Shown here piece after piece: positions 1 to 8,819 of a stretch of 47,158 bases of DNA (within the stretch, counting starts at the first letter, position 1; each line of letters opens with the position of its first letter). Below the pieces are notes generated by a model that was not told where the DNA came from, did no database searches, and saw nothing but the letters and a program-made list of their open reading frames with translations. Both the position numbers and the translations under genes were made by a program. This DNA is from Deinococcus sp. Arct2-2 (GTDB lineage: Bacteria > Deinococcota > Deinococci > Deinococcales > Deinococcaceae), in assembly GCF_004801315.1 (NCBI RefSeq), contig NZ_SSNW01000040.1, forward strand, positions 1-47,158. Direction: 5' to 3'.

Positions 1-1
1 T

Positions 2-49
2 GCCGCCCTCGACACCACCTATCTCATGAGCCTCCTGACTTTGCGGTAG
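2..49 (+). CDS. possible 3' end of an upstream gene (partial)
   Basis: The frame starting at base 2 is open to a TAG at 47-49 and would encode the last 15 residues of a protein, ending TYLMSLLTLR. It runs in the same direction as the S1-domain gene that follows. The fragment is too short to identify, and the assignment rests only on frame and position. Another frame is also open through this stretch, so the call is tentative. Confidence 0.25.
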   Translation, partial: AALDTTYLMSLLTLR

Positions 50-97
50 CCCTGATCAGATGTGCCAAATCGGAATGCGGTCTTCACCCATTTGGTG

Positions 98-103
98 TAA
101 GAT
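98..103 (+). promoter_or_regulatory. candidate -10 box for the S1-domain gene
   Basis: TAAGAT fits the deinococcal TANNNT -10 pattern and lies 29 nt before the TTG start at 133. This leaves room for a short leader containing the AGGAG Shine-Dalgarno sequence at 121-125. No good -35 hexamer is visible. Confidence 0.35.
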
Positions 104-132
104 GCTTCTCATGCCCTTTCAGGAGTCCAACC

Positions 133-522
133 TTGGTGCAGCTTGATTCTGGCGCGGTCGCAGAAGGCCGCGTCACACGCGTCACCGATTTCGGTGCGTT
201 TATCCAGTTCGAGAACGGTGAAACTGGCCTTGTGCACATCTCGCAGATCGCCCACTCATTTGTCCGGAACATCCACGATCACGTCCGCGAGGGCGAAAAC
301 GTAGAAGTTAAAGTTCTGGGCCGCGATGATCGGGGCCGCCTCGATTTGTCTATCAAAGAACTGCTGGAAGAACCTGAAGAAGTGCCTCGGCCCCGCGCCA
401 TTGGCCGTCAGAGTCCTCAGTTCGAAGCCAAGCTGCGTTCCTTTATGCGAGATGCAAAAGAACGCACAACCGCTGGCGGCGGTAAAAAGCCGTCCTCGAC
501 GTCCACCAAGCGCAAGAAGTAA
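133..522 (+). CDS. S1 RNA-binding domain protein (general stress protein 13-like)
   Basis: This 129-residue protein has one S1 (OB-fold) RNA-binding domain over about residues 5-75, with the typical GRVTRVTDFGAFIQF and GLVHISQIA segments. A lysine-rich tail (GGGKKPSSTSTKRKK) follows and could add nucleic-acid affinity. Its size and single S1 domain match the YugI / general stress protein 13 group, whose members bind RNA or ribosomes; the exact role here is inferred. Translation starts at a TTG placed 7 nt after a clear AGGAG Shine-Dalgarno sequence (121-125), so it is not a leaderless gene. The gene stands alone, with a 400-base repeat-bearing region before recQ downstream. Confidence 0.85.
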   Translation: MVQLDSGAVAEGRVTRVTDFGAFIQFENGETGLVHISQIAHSFVRNIHDHVREGENVEVKVLGRDDRGRLDLSIKELLEEPEEVPRPRAIGRQSPQFEAKLRSFMRDAKERTTAGGGKKPSSTSTKRKK

Positions 523-617
523 GCCCGTAGCGCAACACATTCTCAGATCAGTCAGGAGGGCGGCCTAGTGCTGCTCTTCTTTCTTTTTGTTGGTGTGAAG
601 GCGGCAGCGGGTGCGTT

Positions 618-867
618 GTCTAAGGGTAGAGGGTCTAGAGTGCTGGGGCGGTTTAGCTCACCGGTGGCCCCCTCACCCCGCTGCTTTGGCAGCGCCCCTC
701 TCCCACAAGGGGCGAGGGCTAAAAGAAAGAGCTGGAAGCATGGGGTTTAGCTCCTCACCCTTGAGGGTGGAGGTTGGGACTCGCAGAGCTGCGCCAGCAG
801 AGGGGGTGAATGAGCAACGCGATTGCCCTTGACCTCTGTTAGACCCTTAGACCCTAGACCCTTAGAC
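618..867. repeat. intergenic repeat element A with inverted GTCTAAGGG ends
   Basis: The region 523-923 has no supported gene. Within it, 618-637 (GTCTAAGGGTAGAGGGTCTA) and 848-867 (TAGACCCTAGACCCTTAGAC) are inverted copies of each other, matching at 18 of 20 positions. The right end is extended to 839 by a further TTAGACCC unit. Between them lies a core with the hairpin CGCTGC-TTTG-GCAGCG at 79-94 of the 600s (679-694), followed by C-rich then G-rich runs. A shorter relative with the same ends and a similar core hairpin lies at 17112-17240 before ileS. No transposase is encoded, so this would be a non-autonomous MITE- or REP-like repeat. No target-site duplication was established. Confidence 0.6.
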
Positions 868-922
868 GCCCTCCCCACCGCCAACACCCCCACCTGCTCA
901 TTACGCTGTAGGCAGAACGCGC

Positions 923-928
923 TATGCT
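923..928 (+). promoter_or_regulatory. -10 box giving a leaderless recQ start
   Basis: TATGCT lies exactly 7 nt before the ATG at 936, the spacing expected when transcription starts at the start codon. It favours 936 over the in-frame ATG at 924, which lies inside this box. No strong -35 element is visible. Confidence 0.6.
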
Positions 929-935
929 AGTCCCG

Positions 936-3095
936 ATGATCGCCGCTCCTGCTCACCCCGATGCCCTCAAAGTCCTGAAATCCGTCTGGGGCTACGACGC
1001 CTTTCGGGGCGTGCAGGGCGGCATCGTGCAGACTGTGCTGGACGGCGGCAATGCGCTGGTACTGATGCCCACCGGCGGCGGCAAAAGCCTGTGCTATCAG
1101 TTGCCTGCGCTGCTGCGGCCCGGTGTGGGCATCATCGTGTCGCCCCTCATCGCGCTGATGAAAGATCAGGTGGATACGCTGCGGCAATTGGGCGTGCGGG
1201 CCGCGTTCCTAAACTCTAGCCTAGGCCTCAGCGAAGTGCGGGATGTGGAATCGGCGCTGATGGCAGGCGAACTCGATCTGCTGTACGCCGCGCCGGAACG
1301 GTTGCTTCTCCCGCGTACCCTTGAACTGCTGGAGCGCGTGCAGATCGCCCTATTCGCGGTAGATGAAGCGCACTGTGTTTCTCAATGGGGGCACGATTTC
1401 CGGCCCGAATATCAGCAGTTGTCGGTGCTGCCGGGGCGTTTTCCCACCATTCCGCGCCTCGCGTTGACTGCCACCGCCGATGACCGCACCCGTGCCGACA
1501 TCGTGCAGGTGTTGGGCCTGACCGGTGCGCCTGCTTTCGTCAGTTCCTTTGATCGGCCCAATATTCAGTACCGGGTGGCAGGCAAGGAAAGCCCCAAGTC
1601 GCAACTGCTGGATTTTATTCGCGCCGAACACGCTGGAGACGCGGGCATCGTGTACTGCCTGAGCCGCAAATCCGTCGAAGAAACGGCCAAATGGTTGGTG
1701 GCGCAGGGCATCGACGCCGTGCCGTACCACGCGGGTCTTTCTCCCCGCGAGCGCGATCACGCCCAAAACCGCTTTCTGAATGAAGAGGGCTTGATCGTGG
1801 TGGCGACGGTGGCGTTTGGCATGGGCATAGACAAGCCCAACGTGCGTTTTGTAGCCCACCTTGACCTGCCTAAAAGCATGGAAAGCTACTACCAAGAAAC
1901 CGGGCGGGCGGGCCGCGACAGCTTGCCGAGTACGGCGTGGATGGTGTACGGCCTCGCCGATGTGGTCAATATGCGCCGGATGCTGGCCCAGAGTGCCGCG
2001 CCTGACGAAGTGCGCCGCGTGGAAGCCGCCAAGTTGGACGCCCTGCTGACCTACTGCGAAACCGCCACTTGCCGCCGCCAAATGCTGCTGGAATACTTTG
2101 GCGAAAGTATGGCCGAAGCGTGCGGCAACTGCGACACCTGTCTCACGCCGCCGCGTACCCGTGACGCCACTCGCGAGGCGCAAATGGCCCTGTCTGCCGC
2201 GATTCGTACCGGCAACCGCTTCGGCGCGGCGCACCTGACCGACGTGCTGCTAGGCCGCGACACCGAAAAAGTGCGCGGCATGGGTCACAATCTCTTGCCG
2301 ACCTTCGGCGTGGGTGCCGATCACAGCGAAAAAACGTGGCGCAATGTGCTGCGGCAGTTGGTCAGTCTCGGCTACCTGAACACCGACGCCAATGGACACG
2401 GCAGCCTGATCGCGACGGCCAAAGCTCGCCCACTGTTGAAGGGTGAAACTACCCTGAGCCTGCGCGAAGACGTGTTGCTGCCGCGCACTGCCAGCCGTGC
2501 CGAACGCCGCCCCAACAACCGCTCGGCCACCCTGAGCGCCGCCGATCAGCCCGTGTTCGACGCACTCCGGGCATGGCGACTGACCAAAGCGCGTGAGCAG
2601 AGCGTGCCGCCGTATGTCATCTTCCACGACGCCACCCTGACCGCTATTGCCCAAATGCGCCCCAGCAGTTTGGCCGCGCTGGGCAGCGTGACGGGTGTGG
2701 GTGGCCGCAAATTGGATGCTTACGGAGCCGATGTGCTAACCGTGATTCGCGAACTAGGCAGCCCTTCAGCCCCTACCCTCACCCGCCAGCAAGCCGAAGC
2801 GGTGCGCGGCGTGTCGTCCAATCTGGCGGTGTTGAGTGTATTGAACGCCGCTTCAAAGACCGCCCCCGCGCCCGGTAGCCTGACTGACGCCCTACGCGAT
2901 CTCCGTACCACCCTCAGCCAAGAGTCGGAAGTCAGCGCCTTCCTGATTTTTCCGAATGCCACCCTTGAGGCTTTGGCCCTCCGCCAACCACGCCGCGTGG
3001 CCGACCTACACGGCATCGCTGGAATGGGGGAGAAGCGCATTCAGGCGTATGGAGAACGAATTGTGGGCGTGGTTCGGAGCATGACCGCCGATTAA
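936..3095 (+). CDS. recQ: ATP-dependent DNA helicase RecQ, two HRDC domains
   Basis: This is a 719-residue 3'-5' DNA helicase for recombinational repair and replication-fork processing. The helicase core shows Walker A (MPTGGGKS, ending near residue 51), the DEAH box with RecQ-specific aromatic loop (VDEAHCVSQWGHDFRPEY, 142-159), and motif VI (QETGRAGRD, 320-328). The RQC zinc site is visible as cysteines near 374, 379, 396, 399 and 402. Two HRDC domains follow (about 535-605 and 645-715), each ending in a helix-hairpin-helix-like GxGxxK turn. Deinococcus radiodurans RecQ is known for three HRDC domains, so one fewer is seen here. The start at 936 is chosen because a TATGCT -10 box ends 7 nt upstream. 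The gene stands alone. Confidence 0.96.
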   Translation: MIAAPAHPDALKVLKSVWGYDAFRGVQGGIVQTVLDGGNALVLMPTGGGKSLCYQLPALLRPGVGIIVSPLIALMKDQVDTLRQLGVRAAFLNSSLGLSEVRDVESALMAGELDLLYAAPERLLLPRTLELLERVQIALFAVDEAHCVSQWGHDFRPEYQQLSVLPGRFPTIPRLALTATADDRTRADIVQVLGLTGAPAFVSSFDRPNIQYRVAGKESPKSQLLDFIRAEHAGDAGIVYCLSRKSVEETAKWLVAQGIDAVPYHAGLSPRERDHAQNRFLNEEGLIVVATVAFGMGIDKPNVRFVAHLDLPKSMESYYQETGRAGRDSLPSTAWMVYGLADVVNMRRMLAQSAAPDEVRRVEAAKLDALLTYCETATCRRQMLLEYFGESMAEACGNCDTCLTPPRTRDATREAQMALSAAIRTGNRFGAAHLTDVLLGRDTEKVRGMGHNLLPTFGVGADHSEKTWRNVLRQLVSLGYLNTDANGHGSLIATAKARPLLKGETTLSLREDVLLPRTASRAERRPNNRSATLSAADQPVFDALRAWRLTKAREQSVPPYVIFHDATLTAIAQMRPSSLAALGSVTGVGGRKLDAYGADVLTVIRELGSPSAPTLTRQQAEAVRGVSSNLAVLSVLNAASKTAPAPGSLTDALRDLRTTLSQESEVSAFLIFPNATLEALALRQPRRVADLHGIAGMGEKRIQAYGERIVGVVRSMTAD

Positions 3096-3193
3096 TTCTC
3101 GGTTCTAGGATTCGATTGGGCATGGGGAGAGTCCAGTTCAGAAATTTTATATAGGAATAACTCGGACTGCTTATCGGTAATCCAAACTGGTTT

Positions 3194-3571
3194 TCAAGAT
3201 TCAGATTCGACGCCTTGACTCGGCGTTCCCCGTTGCCGCGCCGTATGGCCGTCTATTTCGCGCTGCAAAAAGTAGTTCAGCAACGTGCGAAGGGTGGCGA
3301 TGGCAGCCAGCTTGCCAATCTCATCCCAAGAGGGCGTAATCGCCGTCCGAAGAATATCGGCGGCCAACGCGAATTCTAGGGCCACGGCCAGCCAGCGGGC
3401 CAAATCGAGGCGGATTCTTTCCTTGGCAATATCGGGCGCGGCGGGGCGGGCAAAGAAGGCTCCGGTGGCACGCCAAGTGGCGATCAGTGCGGCCAGCGTA
3501 ATAATCAAGGCGGCGGCGGCTTCCACTCCCGTCGCCACCAGTCCCGTCCAAGCCTTCACCGTGTCTTCCAT
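3194..3571 (-). CDS. DUF1622 family membrane protein
   Basis: This 125-residue protein matches the DUF1622 family of small integral membrane proteins of unknown function. Two hydrophobic segments are visible, at about residues 8-33 and 60-80. The family hallmark between and after them is the stretch RLDLARWLAVALEFALAADI followed by ATLRTLLNYFLQREI. The C-terminal 20 residues are polar. A near-consensus -10 box (TATAAC on the minus strand, 3580-3585) sits 8 nt before the ATG, suggesting a leaderless transcript. It is convergent with recQ and separated from it by about 100 bases in which no clear terminator is seen. Confidence 0.85.
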   Translation of the reverse strand: MEDTVKAWTGLVATGVEAAAALIITLAALIATWRATGAFFARPAAPDIAKERIRLDLARWLAVALEFALAADILRTAITPSWDEIGKLAAIATLRTLLNYFLQREIDGHTARQRGTPSQGVESES

Positions 3572-3655
3572 GCCCCACAGTTATAGCGATAAGAAAGAGC
3601 GCAGCGTGCTTATTCAGTGTGAAGTGTTGCTAAGAGGGCTAAATCTGAGAGGTGG

Positions 3656-4450
3656 CTACAGCGTCAGCGCCAGCCGCACGGCTTCGGCCAAACCGCCGTC
3701 ATCTACATGGCCTACGTGGTAGCGGGCCGCTGCTTTTGCTGGAGGATCGGCGTTGCCCATCGCCACCGGATGCCCCACCACACGCAGGGCCGACACGTCG
3801 TTTTCTCCGTCGCCCACCATCATCACGCGGTCAAGGGTCAGGCCGTAGCCCGCTGCGATTCGGCGAATAGCGCTGCCTTTGCTGACGCCTGCGCGGGTGG
3901 CCGAAATAAACATTACGTCGGGCATCACCGGGCTGCCCGATGGGTGCAGGTCTAACCCCTCGTGAGGTTCGCTCACCACTTCTATCTCCTGCGCTTTGGG
4001 CACCACCCACTGCGCCCGAACCCGCGTGCCCACCAAGGTTTCAGGTTCACGCGGGGCATATGGCACACCCAACAAGGTGGCGTGGCGTTCGGCGTAGTCG
4101 CCGGGCTTCGTCACCGCCCATTCGGTGTCGGTGTACACCTCCAGCAGCCGCCCCGTGTGGCGGGCATGGGCAATCAGGTCATCTAGAGGCTTGTCGGGCA
4201 TGGGTTCGCTCATGCTCTCGCCGTCTGCGGCATTCACGATGCTGGCCCCGTTCTGAAAGATGTGCCAGCCATCGGCGTCCATGCGCTGGGCATAAACCAG
4301 AGCATTACCCACAGCAGGCCGCCCGCTACACAGCGCAATCCGGACACCCTGCGCCCGCGCTCCGGCCAGCGCCGCCCACACGTCATCCCGAATCAGGTTG
4401 CCGGTTCCCACCAGCGTTCCGTCTACGTCCACACAGATCAAACCGAGCAT
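3656..4450 (-). CDS. HAD-superfamily Cof-type sugar phosphatase
   Basis: This 264-residue protein has all HAD phosphatase motifs: motif [11 protein letters not shown] near the N-terminus (nucleophile Asp and acid-base Asp), motif II in ALCSGRP, the motif III lysine in GVSKGSAI, and motif [14 protein letters not shown]. The cap and length fit the Cof / IIB subfamily, which dephosphorylates sugar phosphates and related metabolites; the substrate cannot be read from the sequence. A TAAACT box on the minus strand at 4460-4465 ends 9 nt before the ATG. The downstream DUF1622 gene is on the same strand, 84 bases away. Confidence 0.9.
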   Translation of the reverse strand: MLGLICVDVDGTLVGTGNLIRDDVWAALAGARAQGVRIALCSGRPAVGNALVYAQRMDADGWHIFQNGASIVNAADGESMSEPMPDKPLDDLIAHARHTGRLLEVYTDTEWAVTKPGDYAERHATLLGVPYAPREPETLVGTRVRAQWVVPKAQEIEVVSEPHEGLDLHPSGSPVMPDVMFISATRAGVSKGSAIRRIAAGYGLTLDRVMMVGDGENDVSALRVVGHPVAMGNADPPAKAAARYHVGHVDDGGLAEAVRLALTL

Positions 4451-4621
4451 ATGGGGTGCAGTTTAGGGCGTTTTGAGACAGAGCCGAATCGGAAATCTAG
4501 CAGGGTAGCTGAGGTTGCAGCGAAGGCCCAGTCAAGCATCCCTGTTCTCCGGGTTGCCCGACGAGCAAAGTTAAAAGGGAATAACTAAGAAGGGAGAACG
4601 AACGATAGACAGTGAATAGGA

Positions 4622-5530
4622 TCAGCCAGAGCCAGCATTTCCCCCCTGCTGCCGCTTCCAAATCCCCTCTCTGTCTAGCACTGCGCACCCGCCCACATGC
4701 ACGGCTATCACCGTCTGTCCGCGCACTTCCACCTCCACCTCTACCTCTCCGGGCGTGCCCAGCGCGTGTCCCTGAAACACCACACCGCAGGCCCGGTCAT
4801 GGCGCACCGGCAATTTGCCCTCTGCCGCCAACAGCGCCATGAGCGCCCCCGCCGCGCTGCCCGTCACCGGGTCTTCGGGAATGCCGACTGCTGGGGCAAA
4901 ATCCCGCGCTGCAAAACGGTTCACGCCCATCGGGGTGTAAGCGTACACGCTCACCACATCCAGCGCCTTCGACAGCATCCGGACTTGGGCTAAATCTGGC
5001 TCTAGGCCGTCCAAAATGACGCTGTCCAGTAGAGGAACGAACACACTCCAGAGGCCCGTACTGCTAGCAGCCATCGGCAAACCCCGGTGAATCATTCGAA
5101 CGTCAATGCCCAATGCCTCGGCCAAATCCGCGTGCAGACTACGCGGCACGGCCCGCACTTCTGGGAGTCGCTGCTTCATCCACACCCGCGACGGCACGCC
5201 TGCTTCGCACACCAATTGCAGCGGAATCCGGCCCACCAAAGTTTCCAGCACCAAGTCTTGTCCGGCCCAGTGCCCGTGCTGTGCCAGCATCAGCCCCAGC
5301 GCCACAGTCGCGTGCCCGCAAAAATCCACTTCCTGCGTGGGCGTAAAGTACCGAACCCGCACCGCGCCGCTGCTCAGGCGTGTCACGAATACTGTTTCGG
5401 GCGCATCCAAAAAGGCGGCCAACGCCTGCATTTCCCGTTCCGACAACCCGGATGCGTCCAGCACCACGCCCGCCCGGTTGCCGAATCCCGGCGTATCCGT
5501 GAATGCACTGACTTCGCTGTACGCGATCAT
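4622..5530 (-). CDS. PhzF family isomerase
   Basis: This 302-residue protein has the two-lobed PhzF / diaminopimelate-epimerase fold. Recognisable elements are the N-terminal [24 protein letters not shown], and [14 protein letters not shown] in the second half. The family includes phenazine-pathway isomerases, but most members in organisms without phenazine genes have unknown substrates, and no phenazine genes are present here. Transcription is probably leaderless: a TAGATT box on the minus strand (5537-5542) ends 6 nt before the ATG. The 170 bases between it and the HAD gene contain nothing recognisable. Confidence 0.88.
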   Translation of the reverse strand: MIAYSEVSAFTDTPGFGNRAGVVLDASGLSEREMQALAAFLDAPETVFVTRLSSGAVRVRYFTPTQEVDFCGHATVALGLMLAQHGHWAGQDLVLETLVGRIPLQLVCEAGVPSRVWMKQRLPEVRAVPRSLHADLAEALGIDVRMIHRGLPMAASSTGLWSVFVPLLDSVILDGLEPDLAQVRMLSKALDVVSVYAYTPMGVNRFAARDFAPAVGIPEDPVTGSAAGALMALLAAEGKLPVRHDRACGVVFQGHALGTPGEVEVEVEVRGQTVIAVHVGGCAVLDREGIWKRQQGGNAGSG

Positions 5531-5536
5531 GCCCGG

Positions 5537-5542
5537 AATCTA
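5537..5542 (-). promoter_or_regulatory. -10 box for leaderless phzF-like gene
   Basis: On the minus strand this reads TAGATT (TANNNT), ending 6 nt before the ATG at 5530. Confidence 0.5.
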
Positions 5543-5672
5543 GCGTATTGGTGGACTAAAACGAAATCGTTCCGACGCTCAGCCTTTCCACGCCTGACTG
5601 ATGTTCGGTGTGGCGAAGCGGGGAACGTTGAATTATTTTGGAATAACACGGAAGTGTAATGAAGCGAAAATT

Positions 5673-5700
5673 CAGTGGCCCCTCACATTGAGGGCCACTG
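5673..5700 (-). terminator. asnS intrinsic terminator
   Basis: The minus strand forms a 12-bp stem (CAGTGGCCCTCA against TGAGGGGCCACTG, one bulged base) directly after the asnS stop, followed by AATTTT. Flanking GAAGC/GCTTC bases extend the dyad. Confidence 0.7.
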
Positions 5701-5716
5701 GCTTCGCGTTATGCCC

Positions 5717-7072
5717 TCAGGGCCGCATTCGCGTCAGCATCCGGGGAAACGGAATTGCCTCACGAATATGGTCAATCCCTGTAATCCATGCGATCACGCG
5801 CTCTAGGCCCATGCCGTAGCCCGCGTGTGGCACGCTGCCCACCCGCCGCAAATCCAAATACCACTCGAACGCTTCCAGCGGCAAGCCCTGCGCCTCAATC
5901 CGGCTTTTCAGCAACTCGTAATCGTGAATGCGCTCGCTGCCGCCAATAATTTCGCCGTAGCCATCGGGCGCAATCATGTCGTCGCAGAGGGCCAGCCGGG
6001 GGTCTTCGGGGTCAGGCTGCATATAAAAAGCCTTGATCGCTGCCGGGTACTTCTCGATCATCACGGGGCGGTCAAAGGAACTGCCCACAATCGTTTCATG
6101 CGGCGCACCCAAATCGTCGCCCCACTCCACAGGTTGCACATCGGCCTGCACGTTGTCGGGCAAGTTGCCCGCCTCGATGCGGGTACGAATGATCTCCAGC
6201 GCCTCGGTGTAGGTCACGCGGGGATAGTTGCCCTCTGCTGCGCCCTGCAACCGGCTCACATCGCGGCCCAGCAACTCCAGTTCCGTGGCACATTCCGCCA
6301 ACACTTGCCGCACAATGAAGCTGATCATGCGTTCTTGCAAGGCCATATTCTGCACGTGATTGCTGGGGGCCACTTCCGGCTCGATCATCCAAAATTCCAG
6401 CAAGTGCCGTCGCGTTTTGCTTTTTTCGGCGCGGAAGGTGGGGCCAAAGGTGTAGACCTTGCCAAACGCCATTGCTCCGGCTTCGGCGTGCAGTTGGCCA
6501 GTCTGACTCAAGTACGCTTTGTCTTCACCAAACAAGTCGATCTCAAACAGTTCGGTGGTGTCTTCAGCAGCATTGGGCGTAAAGAACGGCGCGTCAAAGC
6601 GCACAAAGCCTTCGCCATGAAAAAACGTGGTAATGGCCCGCTGCACGCAGTCACGCACCCGCAGCACGGCCCACGGGCGACGGTGCCGCAGCCACAAATG
6701 ACGGTTGTCCATCAAAAACTCGATGCCGTGTTCTTTGGGCGTAATCGGGTATTCACCGTGGTTCTCGCCAATCGGCATCACCTCGCGCACGCTGAGTTCT
6801 ACGCCGCCCGGAGCGCGTTCGTCGGCCCGCACCTCGCCCGTAATCCATGCGGCCTGCTCCTGCGTCAGCCGCTTGGCAGCCTCGAAGACTTCTTCGGTCA
6901 CGTCACCCTTGAAGACTGTGCCCTGCACAAAGCCCGTCCCGTCGCGCAGTTTGAGGAACTGAATCTTGCCTTTGCCGCTTTTATCGGTCAGCCATGCGCC
7001 CAGCGTCACGGTTTCGCCGATATGTTGTTTCAGGTCACGAATAGTGGTGGTTGCAGAAAACTCTGATGCCAT
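5717..7072 (-). CDS. asnS: asparaginyl-tRNA synthetase
   Basis: This class IIb aminoacyl-tRNA synthetase (451 residues) charges tRNA-Asn with asparagine. An N-terminal OB-fold anticodon-binding domain ([20 protein letters not shown]) precedes the catalytic domain. Motif 2 is seen in [20 protein letters not shown], and motif 3 in [15 protein letters not shown] near the C-terminus. The length fits bacterial AsnRS. The start at 7072 is supported by TATACT on the minus strand (7080-7085), ending 7 nt upstream, so the message is probably leaderless. It is divergent from the DUF1697 gene and ends at a hairpin terminator. A bacterial-type aspS lies at 38916 in the same window. Confidence 0.97.
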   Translation of the reverse strand: MASEFSATTTIRDLKQHIGETVTLGAWLTDKSGKGKIQFLKLRDGTGFVQGTVFKGDVTEEVFEAAKRLTQEQAAWITGEVRADERAPGGVELSVREVMPIGENHGEYPITPKEHGIEFLMDNRHLWLRHRRPWAVLRVRDCVQRAITTFFHGEGFVRFDAPFFTPNAAEDTTELFEIDLFGEDKAYLSQTGQLHAEAGAMAFGKVYTFGPTFRAEKSKTRRHLLEFWMIEPEVAPSNHVQNMALQERMISFIVRQVLAECATELELLGRDVSRLQGAAEGNYPRVTYTEALEIIRTRIEAGNLPDNVQADVQPVEWGDDLGAPHETIVGSSFDRPVMIEKYPAAIKAFYMQPDPEDPRLALCDDMIAPDGYGEIIGGSERIHDYELLKSRIEAQGLPLEAFEWYLDLRRVGSVPHAGYGMGLERVIAWITGIDHIREAIPFPRMLTRMRP

Positions 7073-7079
7073 GAGCGAA

Positions 7080-7085
7080 AGTATA
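7080..7085 (-). promoter_or_regulatory. -10 box for leaderless asnS
   Basis: On the minus strand this is TATACT, ending 7 nt before the asnS ATG. It lies back to back with the -10 box of the DUF1697 gene 11 bp away, so the two promoters must overlap. Confidence 0.65.
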
Positions 7086-7096
7086 GGCGGGCGGGC

Positions 7097-7102
7097 TAGA
7101 CT
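7097..7102 (+). promoter_or_regulatory. -10 box for leaderless DUF1697 gene
   Basis: TAGACT ends 6 nt before the ATG at 7109. Its -35 region would fall on the asnS start, so the two divergent promoters occupy the same DNA. Confidence 0.55.
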
Positions 7103-7108
7103 TCATCT

Positions 7109-7639
7109 ATGGCTGTGGCTGGCGTTGACCGGTTTGTGTTGCTCCTGCGCGGTATCAACGTAAGCGGTCACCGCCATGTACCGATGGCCGATCTACGCCG
7201 CGTTCTCACCTATCTGGGCCTGAGCGACGTGCAAACCTATATCCAAAGTGGCAACGCCGTCTTCAGCAGCGACAGGGGAGAGACAGAATTGTTGCCCCTG
7301 ATATTCACTGCTCTGGACGCTGAATTTGGCTTTCCCATCGCACTGACTCTCCGCACTGCCGCCGAATGGCAAGCCATTTCAAGCCCCTACCCGGCAGGCA
7401 AGCATACCCATGTCGCCTTCCTCTCGCACACACTAGAACCAGAGCGCGTGGCGGCTCTCCAAGCCCAAGACTTCGCGCCCGATCTCTGGACACTCATCGG
7501 GCGTGACCTGCATCTGCATTATCCCAACGGAACCCAAGCGGCGCGGCTGACCCATGCCCTGATAGAACGGCGGCTCAATGCCTCTGCAACGGTGCGGAAC
7601 TGGCAAACAGTAAACGCATTAACGGCTCTGATCGAATAA
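7109..7639 (+). CDS. DUF1697 domain-containing protein
   Basis: This 176-residue protein matches DUF1697. The diagnostic N-terminal segment is visible: FVLLLRGINVSGHRHVPMAD, then LTYLGLSDVQTYIQSGNAVF. The family is widespread and has a ferredoxin-like fold; its biochemical function is unknown. The gene is divergent from asnS, with overlapping leaderless promoters, and convergent with tpiA. The 117 bases downstream hold a short repeat (7667-7687) and a GC hairpin (7702-7724). Confidence 0.9.
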   Translation: MAVAGVDRFVLLLRGINVSGHRHVPMADLRRVLTYLGLSDVQTYIQSGNAVFSSDRGETELLPLIFTALDAEFGFPIALTLRTAAEWQAISSPYPAGKHTHVAFLSHTLEPERVAALQAQDFAPDLWTLIGRDLHLHYPNGTQAARLTHALIERRLNASATVRNWQTVNALTALIE

Positions 7640-7666
7640 AGAAATAGAATATTCACGCATCTGATC

Positions 7667-7687
7667 TATCGTGAATGATTTCACTTA
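7667..7687. repeat. 21-bp intergenic repeat, copy 1
   Basis: This 21-base stretch, beginning TATCGTGAATGA and ending TTTCACTTA, is identical to 23324-23344. It lies between convergent genes and its centre can fold as GTGAA-TGAT-TTCAC. Together with ATTCACG at 7651-7657 it also forms a 7-bp stem. The second copy also lies between convergent genes. Confidence 0.6.
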
Positions 7688-7701
7688 GAGTCTTTTTACA
7701 A

Positions 7702-7724
7702 GCCCCGCCAACTCACAGCGGGGC
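7702..7724. terminator. weak hairpin between DUF1697 gene and tpiA
   Basis: GCCCCGC and GCGGGGC form a 7-bp stem with a 9-nt loop. There is no good T run on either strand, so termination at this site is uncertain. Confidence 0.3.
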
Positions 7725-7756
7725 AGAGGTTCCAGCATAGTCTCAGTTCAACACTC

Positions 7757-8506
7757 TTACTTCAGAGCGTCATTCATCCCCACGACATCGGCTACTTTCA
7801 AGCTCGCGCCGCCTACCAATGCGCCGTTCACGTTCGGCTTGGCGCAAATGGAAGCGATATTGTCAGGCTTCACGCTGCCGCCGTACAAAATCTGGATGCT
7901 GTCAGCAGACTCACCATAAAGAGTACGCAACTCAGCACGAATCGCCGCCGCCAATTCCTCAGCGTCCTCAGCGGTGGCGGTTTTGCCCGTGCCAATCGCC
8001 CAAACAGGTTCGTAAGCGATCACAACGTCCGCGCCTACGCCCGCCAAACTGCCGCGCAACTGGGCCAGCGTGTATGGCACCTGCTCGCCGCGTTCGCGCA
8101 CGTCTAGCCCTTCACCCACGCAGACAATCGGCACCAAGCCGCCCGCCTGAGCCTGCGCTGCTTTGGCCGCCACCCCTGCGTCGTCCTCATTGTGATACTC
8201 GCGCCGCTCGCTGTGGCCGACTACGGCGTATTTTGCGCCTACATCCTTCAGCATCGCCGCGCTGATCTCGCCCGTATACGCGCCTGATTCGTGGGCCGAG
8301 ACATCCTGACCGCCGATGGCGACGCCGGAATCTTTCAAGAACCACGACAGGGCTTGCAGGTCGATGGCCGGGGCCATGATCGCCAATTCAGCGTCCCCCA
8401 GTTTGGACTCACTCAGGGCGAGTTTAGATTGCAGTTCCTCGGCCCAAGCTTGGGCTTCCGAGGGCGTTTTGTTCATCTTCCAGTTCAATGCGAGTAGGTT
8501 CTTCAC
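7757..8506 (-). CDS. tpiA: triosephosphate isomerase
   Basis: This 249-residue TIM-barrel enzyme interconverts dihydroxyacetone phosphate and glyceraldehyde 3-phosphate. Catalytic and binding residues are visible: Asn and Lys in ALNWKMNK, the electrophilic His in VVGHSERRE, the base Glu in [14 protein letters not shown] (which also contains the flexible loop), and the phosphate-binding GGSVKP near the end. The start is a GTG that overlaps the TGA of the upstream NIPSNAP gene (GTGA), implying translational coupling. It is the last gene of a gap-pgk-NIPSNAP-tpiA cluster on the minus strand. Confidence 0.97.
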   Translation of the reverse strand: MKNLLALNWKMNKTPSEAQAWAEELQSKLALSESKLGDAELAIMAPAIDLQALSWFLKDSGVAIGGQDVSAHESGAYTGEISAAMLKDVGAKYAVVGHSERREYHNEDDAGVAAKAAQAQAGGLVPIVCVGEGLDVRERGEQVPYTLAQLRGSLAGVGADVVIAYEPVWAIGTGKTATAEDAEELAAAIRAELRTLYGESADSIQILYGGSVKPDNIASICAKPNVNGALVGGASLKVADVVGMNDALK

Positions 8507-8805
8507 TGTGGCTCCATTCCGTCTAGGACGGGTCTTAAAAAGGTGCGGTCATAGCGGTGCATCAGCGCAGGTAATTCTTTGAAGAGGGCCTGACAGACCG
8601 GATCGGCAGCCGACGCTTCCCGGTACGTTTCATACGCCGCAAGACTGGGAAAGGTGAACAGAGCGTAGGCCATGTCGTTCGCGCCCTCCGACGGCATGAA
8701 ATACCCGTGATGCTGCCCGCCGAACCGGTTTACAAGACTGATCCATTTGCGCCCGTAAGTTTCAAAGTCTGCCTCGCGTCCGGCCTTCAGTTCATAGCGC
8801 AACAA
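8503..8805 (-). CDS. NIPSNAP family protein
   Basis: This 100-residue protein resembles a single NIPSNAP domain (dimeric alpha-beta barrel), with the opening [15 protein letters not shown] and the middle segment [18 protein letters not shown]. Bacterial members have no assigned activity. It lies between pgk (14 nt gap) and tpiA (4-nt overlap), so it should be co-transcribed with the glycolytic genes. The TTG start at 8805 fits the domain boundary, but no clear Shine-Dalgarno sequence precedes it; translation may depend on coupling to pgk. Its link to glycolysis is inferred from position only. Confidence 0.8.
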   Translation of the reverse strand: MLRYELKAGREADFETYGRKWISLVNRFGGQHHGYFMPSEGANDMAYALFTFPSLAAYETYREASAADPVCQALFKELPALMHRYDRTFLRPVLDGMEPQ

Positions 8806-8819
8806 GCAAGTAACAGGAG

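Noticed and set aside
5825..7066. A 413-codon open frame on the plus strand
   Set aside because: It is fully antisense to asnS, has no family resemblance and reflects the high-GC codon usage of the real gene.
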